This document shows, one piece after another, positions 58,208 to 64,000 of a DNA stretch of 64,000 nucleotides (within the stretch, counting starts at the first letter, position 1; each line of letters opens with the position of its first letter). The stretch lies in NCBI RefSeq assembly GCF_029168945.1, contig NC_083608.1:15766136-15830135 (forward strand), in the 5' to 3' direction. The DNA comes from Cannabis sativa. Taxonomy: Eukaryota; Streptophyta; Magnoliopsida; Rosales; Cannabaceae. The translations under genes and the position numbers were made by a program. The notes under the pieces are model-generated. The model made no database searches. It was not told where the DNA came from and was given only the letters and a program-made list of their open reading frames with translations.

Positions 58208-58823
58208 CATGTTCCTAAACTTTCAATGACCGTAGATTCTAGCTCATAATTTCAGGTCTGACTCTTTTTTTCTTTTCGGGATCAGTATCTGATTGATGCA
58301 GAACAATTTTTTTACTAGCCCTTCTGCTCTGAAGTATCCCACCATGGAAAAGAATTAATAATGGTTGTGTATGGTGAAAGCATTAGGCTGCTTTACTAAA
58401 TACCATGTTAAAGATTCTCTGTTTAGATTCACAAATGTGATATTAAAATATGCACATGTTTGTGGTGTGTACTACTTTCAGTGCTTAACTCTTTTAAGTT
58501 GTAAATATTCAGATGACTACAGTTACAAGGATTTATAATCCTAATTACTCCAACTCTGTCCTTCCTCTTTTATTTCATTATCTATGTTAACATTTTTATT
58601 TTTTAATTTTCTATAGAATTTAATCACACAAAACACGCTTTTATCTATCTAACTACCAAAATCTTATTATGAGGATTAGGTTTGAAAATTATTAAGTGTA
58701 ATATAAATTTCACAAATTATGTAGGAACAAATATCTATGTTAACATTGTTCAGTTAGTTTTAATTCAATATTCACATTTTGATACAAGACATTGATGACC
58801 TATGTGTCCATCAATTTCTTAGG
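58208..58823. other. 3' flank of the kinase gene
   Basis: T-rich sequence without another gene. It likely holds the kinase 3' UTR and then neutral AT-rich DNA. Confidence 0.4.
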
Positions 58824-58831
58824 GTAACTAC

Positions 58832-59159
58832 GAGGGCCGGTCTTAAAGTATATGGGACCTAAGGTAAAATTAATTTTGGGGCCTTATATATATAGTTTAA
58901 CTATTATATAAATGATAGTTGTAGTGCTTGGTAAAGAGTTTAGCTACAAGGTTCAATCCTCCATAATTACACATTAAATATTTTTTAAAAAAATTAAAAA
59001 ATAGAGGTTGAGAATTAATCCTATGATCTCTTAGTTTAAAGGAAGACTTTTTACCACTACACCAAACAATATTTGTTATATTTTCTTTTTATTTAATATT
59101 TTATCTATATATTAATATATTTTTTTTTACAATTTCGGGGTCCTAATTGTTCGGCCCTG
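58832..59159. mobile_element. hAT-like MITE, 328 bp
   Basis: Ends are GAGGGCCGG and CGGCCCTG, close to the CAGGGCCGG ends of hAT-type MITEs, flanked by GTAACTAC and GTAAGTAC (58824-58831 and 59160-59167), an 8-bp duplication with one mismatch. Inside, GTAGTGCTTGGTAAAGAG and GGTTCAATCC resemble pol III A and B boxes of tRNA origin. No coding frame. Confidence 0.65.
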
Positions 59160-59167
59160 GTAAGTAC

Positions 59168-59984
59168 TCATTAAGTATCATGTGTATTTATATTTTCAAT
59201 AATATTAATTTCGTACTTTTTTTTTTTTTATCGAAATACAAATTTAATACCTTTTATTAAAATTTGAGCCATAAAATTTTATAAATATGACCAAATTACA
59301 CTTAGTTATGTTGGTTATAATATCAAATTTAATTACTAAGATATTGATTTTATTGATAAAATTTGTTATTAACTAAATGAGCATTATTAAAAAATAGAGC
59401 ACTTTCTCAAATGTCTACAGGCCCCTCATATTCTATCATGAAATGATCAAGTTGTGGAGGCTATAGTGAGGGTTTGTATATACAATAAACAATAGGCTTG
59501 TAGTTGTAATGTTGATTTAATTCCATGGTTTTTTTCCCATTGGTAGAGGCTGAAATTCAATGTTAACATTTAATTGACCCAAATTCAATATAATTAAATT
59601 AATTGCAAGAAATTTGGAGAATTATGAAACATTCGAGTCATTCGAGAATGTTTCTGCAACTATATATGCCATAAATAATGAATGTTTAGACAAAAGAAGA
59701 AGACATTAGAGGAGAAATGGCCCACATAGGATTGACGACATAATAGTGTGTTTTAGAGGCCATATTCACGCTAGGTGCCAACCGCAAACATCAATAATTA
59801 ACATCCAAGATTTTATAGTAGATTTATGACCTTTCTAGAGCTAAAAAAACAAAGAAAAGACTTGAATGAAAGTGACTTTATCCCACTGATTTAGCTAGGT
59901 GTGGGTGAACTAGTGGTCCTCCTCTATATCTATAATATAAAAGAACCCCACACAACATCCAAAAGGGGGCTTCCACACTACCAA
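59168..59984. other. Intergenic, nothing recognised
   Basis: AT-rich DNA. Near 59925-59960 CTCTATATCTATAATATAAAAG resembles a Helitron or MITE start but no partner was found. Confidence 0.35.
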
Positions 59985-59992
59985 TAGTCCAA

Positions 59993-60806
59993 GGGAAATT
60001 TGATTTTCTATACTTAGAAAATCAAAAAATTTGATTTCTAAACCAATAATTTAAACCCTAAAAAAACTATACCTTTTTTTTTCAAAACCCCAAAAATACC
60101 CCCAAACTAAAACTATCTCTCTTTCTCTCTCTATCTAGCCGGTCCCAAGAATCCTACACCCCAGGTCCGATGGTCGGACCATGGGGTCCGATGGATCGGA
60201 CCCATCGGACCCCATGGTCCGACTATCAGACCTCTCTCTTCCCCTCTCTCTCAAATCGCGGGAAAAAAAAAAAAAAAAAATTAAAAGCCGGTCGGACCTT
60301 ACCATCGGACCCATCGGACCCGAAGGTCCGACCATCGGACCTCTTTCTTCCTCTCTCTCCAAAATCGCAGAAAAAAAAAAAAATTTAAAAGACGGTCGGA
60401 CCTTGAAGGTCCGATGGGTCCGATGGTCGGACCCATCGGACCCCCAAGGTCCGACCATCGGACCTCTGTCTTCTTCCCTCTCTCAAATCGCAGGAAAAAA
60501 AAAAGTTTCAGAGACTGGGGTTGCTCTTTCGGGTTGGGGTTGGGGTCGGAGGGGTTGGGGTCGTGGTCGACGGGGGTGAGGGTGGTGATCGGCGTTGGGG
60601 TTGACGTGGGTGGGTGAGGGTGGTTCGGGTGAGGGTGGGCGGTTGGGGTGAGATAGAGGGAGAGAGAGATGATGCAGAGAGAGAGAATATTGTGAGCGGG
60701 GTATTTTTGGAGTTTTGAAAAAAAAGGAATAGTTTTTTTAGGTTTTAAATTTTTGGTTTAGAGAAATTTTTTTTTGATTTTCTAAGTATAGAAAATCAAA
60801 TTTCCC
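59993..60806. mobile_element. TIR element with palindrome array, copy 2
   Basis: The element is 814 bp with terminal inverted repeats of about 100 bp starting GGGAAATTTGATTTTCTATA. An 8-bp duplication TAGTCCAA flanks it (59985-59992 and 60807-60814). The GC-rich array of three palindromes is in the opposite orientation to that in the 14307-15423 element. A G-rich stretch (GGGGTTGGGGTC repeats, 60530-60650) follows the array. There is no transposase. TIR start, TSD length and array identify it as the same family. Confidence 0.8.
60164..60464. repeat. Three-unit palindrome array in TIR copy 2
   Basis: Palindromes at 60164-60232, 60290-60341 and 60394-60464 are built from GGTCCGA and TCGGACC with GATGGGTCC centres. 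Each is followed by CTCTCTCTTCC, an AAATCGC(A/G)GG word and an A-tract. This is the reverse complement of the unit order in the 14765-15121 array. Confidence 0.8.
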
Positions 60807-61164
60807 TAGTCCAATACCATCCAATGTTGGCCGATTTCAACTTCTACACATTCATCATAACAAAATTCATATAATTGGTAGTTCTTTAATGGTTGAAATT
60901 TGATTTTGTCAACCGCAATATTGTATAATCTTATAGTCATCTGTAAATTTATCAATATGGTTTATAAATGTATTTGCTTCGGTATGACACGATTTATAAA
61001 TATATAAATATATATATATATATACTAGATGAAAGTTACGTGGCGAGCCACGTAAATATTAGTTTTATTTAAGTTCTAGTGGTTTTTGTTTAAGAATTCG
61101 ATAACTAATTGTAAGTTATTTTTTAAAACGATTTGTTTTATGCCATAATTATATATATAAACCT

Positions 61165-61302
61165 ATGATTGAAATTGGTCTCGTGTTCTACGATTATGAT
61201 GTTACGATTGAGCATTTGATTTTTGAATCAAAATTGTTTGGGTGGCTAGATCGTGCTACTTTGAAATATGATGGTGTTTTTCATTGTCATGGCATAAACT
61301 AA
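61165..61302 (+). other. Small open frame inside the Helitron, unrecognised
   Basis: A 45-residue frame starting MIEIGLVFYDYDVTIEH has coding-like composition, unlike its AT-rich surroundings. It runs opposite to the Helitron. It may be a captured exon or chance; I do not recognise it. Confidence 0.2.
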
Positions 61303-62956
61303 TCTTATAAAATTAAATTAAAAGAGTATCTAAATGTTACTTTTTTATATTATTATTTAATCAACTATATCCCCAAAAGAGAGAGAGAAAATGCCTCTTT
61401 TATACATCATAATGATTCAAATATACTTATACCATAATCCCAATTACAAAAATTAAGGTGAATGTATCTAACACATTCAGATCTTTTTCTAATTATTCAT
61501 AGCTGAAAACTAACACTCAGAGTTGAACAGAGACAGCCACTATCATGAGGCAACACTAATGAAAATAGAGAAATACTCAAAACTTCCCAAGGGAAAAAAA
61601 GCTCTCAGCTCCGTAAAAGAAAAAGAGAGAATTAATTAAATGTGCATACACACGAAAACATATTACAATGACGGAAAATCAGAGCAAAGGATATAAAAGT
61701 TACATGCAGTGTATAACTTAAGAGAACATACAAGAAGTGTAATTGAAGTCTAAGGTTTGTTTATATCTTCATAACCACACATGACTAATCCACTACCTTT
61801 ATTACCTTTCTTTGCCTTTTCAGAATTAATCTTGCATAATTGTAAAGATCCACAACTCTAATAAATGTTAGAATCAACACTTCCATCTGCCATTTAAAAT
61901 ATAGCTTGTTAAGCTGATGGAATAGAAAAACTCAAATAACAATTCATCATGATTCCAAACATAACTCAATTACAAAGAATAGGATGGTAGCTCAAAGTTC
62001 AAAATGTAGAATGTGAATTAAATACAAAACCAACCAGGTATAAGATTATCTTCCTACTGTAAGCAACTAACTAAAATTAAATTTGTGTTCTTCGAATTCA
62101 GACCTGTAGAGTATCTTAATTCACATAAAATAAAAGTCTAAATAACAATTAATAAATATTGTAAACAAAAATATACCACACTCAATTATCCTTCTTACAA
62201 TCATGTAATTAGTGAGATTACATCGCTGAAATTAAATCAAAATTACAATTATTGAGCATATTCTGGTAAACATAATACAAATTTACTCAAAGCTTCAAGT
62301 AAACCCATTTAATTATTTAGAAAAAGCATGATTTAGTACCCAAAAGCTATAAAGAATTTTTCTCCCAACCAGCTGTTCCTTTTTGTCTTCTTTGTTCTTC
62401 ACCTACTTTTATGGGTTTAGAACTAAATCAGTGAGACATTTCTACAAACATTTAGAGTGAATTAACTATTATATTAAATAAAGGAATTAATTTGATGAAT
62501 CTAACAAAATTTCAGTGAAAAACACTCTAAATTGAGAGAAAATGAAGTGTACACCGTAAATGTGAGAGAATCTTGGTAGAAGTCCTCTCCAAATCCAATA
62601 TTTTCGATGAAGAAGATGACATTGCTCTTTACAAATCTCCTTTCTGATATCAAATCACCCAAATGAAATACAAAATTAAAGAAAAAAAATGAAATTAATG
62701 TAGACCCAATGAACAATATATATGAAATTTGAGTACATAAGTTGTACCAGATAAAAAAGATAACAAATAATATAAGGGTCATAGCTACATAAATTACAGA
62801 ATCTCACAAAAATTTAATTGGTGCATTTAACCTTAAACTTATCAATGTATAGTACACGATTCTGAGATGCAAACAAACTATGAAACAGTGTACCGATTAT
62901 ATTTTCTTCTCGTCGTTTATCGAACTGTCGAGCCTCCGCAGTTTGTCGCATTGTGG

Positions 62957-63145
62957 AGCCTAACCCACAACTTCAACTTCTTCCACAGGTTCGTGCAAAA
63001 CTGACTAACTCGCGTTAACTATATCGGGCAAGCTTGTCTTCTTCTTTTCTCCAAGACCCAAAAGCCAGCCTGCTCTGGCAATCGACGGGGACGCGCGACT
63101 GTAGCTTCTCCGGTTCGATGAATATAGTATCACTCTGTTTGGTTG
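62957..63145 (-). pseudogene. Peptide deformylase (PDF1A-like) N-terminal fragment
   Basis: The minus strand reads ARAGWLLGLGEKKKTSLPDI and, after an in-frame stop, SVLHEPVEEVEVVG. This is the region just before the catalytic core of plant PDF1A, which removes formyl groups from organellar proteins. Two stops interrupt it and the metal-binding motifs are absent. A possible first exon with MAVQPSPTRISSNS lies at 63340-63400 on the same strand. It is a captured, non-functional piece. Confidence 0.75.
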
Positions 63146-63815
63146 TATAGAAAAAAGAAAGGATCTTACAGTATATATAAATAAAAATACACTGAGTTCC
63201 AAATGCAATTCCCATAAATACACTGCTTTATTAGATATCTATAATGTGTAATGATATTTTATATTCTGGCACAATATAATATTTAAAAACATAGTAATCA
63301 TACATAGTAAATATATATTCTTTGAAAAGCTGATACTACACTGCTACTGCTGGTGAACACAGCTATTGGAGGAGATTCTGGTTGGAGAGGGCTGAACCGC
63401 CATCAACGGTGGCGTAAGATCTAGAGAGGAGAGAGAAGGTGTTAAGATTTGAAGCCCAAAATCGCAGTTCACCAAGAAAAATAAAAATAGAAGAAGAAAA
63501 TAATCGACTGAAATTTCTATCTTATATTATATATTTTTATTTTTCAAACAGAGAGTTCGGGATTATATTGTTAAAATCCTAAATATCTCCTATTATTAAT
63601 ATTATTTATATTAGTGTTAGTTATTAAATTTGAAGAATTCAATCTATCAATTTAAACGAATGATTTAAAATAATATAAAATTTTTGTTAAAAAAATAATA
63701 ATTAATTGGGAATATTCTGTTAAAGTTAACGGAGGAAACAAAATAATATCGTTAAACCAAGAATTGACGTTAAACCAAGAATTGTCGTTAGATAGACACT
63801 TTTAATATATAAAGA

Positions 63816-64000
63816 TATATTTATATGATTATATCTAGATTATTACACACAACATTTTGTACTAGTTTATAATGATAATAAATATCTATTTATAAAAAAT
63901 CCATAATAAGTATTAAGTAAGAACAATTGATAGTATTAAACATTAAGGATATATTGTTAGAATGTACGGTATTAAAGTGAATTTACATTAAGTTGATGTG
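63816..64000. other. AT-rich window end, nothing recognised
   Basis: Flank of the Helitron; no gene or repeat boundary seen. Confidence 0.4.

Larger units (their letters stand above)
61025..63815 (-). mobile_element. Helitron carrying a peptide deformylase fragment
   Basis: On the minus strand it starts A/TCTTTATATATTAAAAGTGT at 63815 and ends CTAG/T at 61025, with an 8-bp-stem hairpin at 61037-61054 (TACGTGGC, GA, GCCACGTA). The host junctions are A and T. It is 2.79 kb. The 3' end matches the 349-bp Helitron at 5945 over more than 100 bp. No Rep/helicase is present. It carries exon-like pieces, including the N-terminal part of a peptide deformylase. Confidence 0.75.

Noticed and set aside
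60181..60579. 132-aa frame as a coding gene
   Set aside because: Repeat-derived Gly-Pro-rich frame inside the TIR element, with parallel frames on both strands.

Overview
This is nuclear DNA from a flowering plant, almost certainly a eudicot. The evidence is GT-AG introns, strong AT richness, Ty3/gypsy elements, LINEs, Helitrons, MITEs, and plant-type genes (phytocyanin, RAD23, type I MADS-box, FRAY/STE20-like kinase). The species cannot be fixed from the sequence alone.

Four host genes look intact. A two-exon phytocyanin lies at 3947-4441 (+). An 11-exon RAD23 ubiquitin receptor lies at 29943-36179 (+). A single-exon M-type MADS-box gene lies at 38504-39250 (-). A 19-exon STE20/OSR1-like kinase lies at 51681-58207 (+). 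The two long genes join in frame across every exon (384 aa and 644 aa), so neither is visibly broken. These genes are unrelated single genes and do not form a pathway.

Most of the rest is transposable DNA. 1-5935 holds old LINE and MITE debris around the phytocyanin. 5936-11644 is a Helitron carrying pieces of a PPR gene and a MurD-type ligase gene. A 349-bp Helitron sits 9 bp inside its 5' end, and a solo LTR sits in its MurD intron. 13419-13646 is a short LINE tail. 14307-15423 and 59993-60806 are two members of one TIR family, each with three long GC-rich palindromes separated by T- or A-tracts. 15968-27081 is a Ty3/gypsy chromovirus array, LTR-internal-LTR-internal-LTR, on the minus strand. 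27936-28755 is a LINE 3' end with a 17-bp target duplication. 36610-37506 holds two more LINE tails. 39541-40290 is a 106-bp minisatellite beside the MADS gene. 41079-42555 is a third Helitron. 42666-48859 is an LTR element with gag and protease but no visible reverse transcriptase or integrase. 49620-50870 is a long foldback palindrome. 58832-59159 is a hAT-like MITE. 61025-63815 is a fourth Helitron, carrying a peptide deformylase fragment.

The strongest candidates for something undescribed are the palindrome-array TIR family and the nested gene-capturing Helitrons. No CRISPR arrays, operons, tRNA genes or rRNA genes were seen. Boundaries, target duplications and exon junctions were read by eye; no alignment or database search was run.
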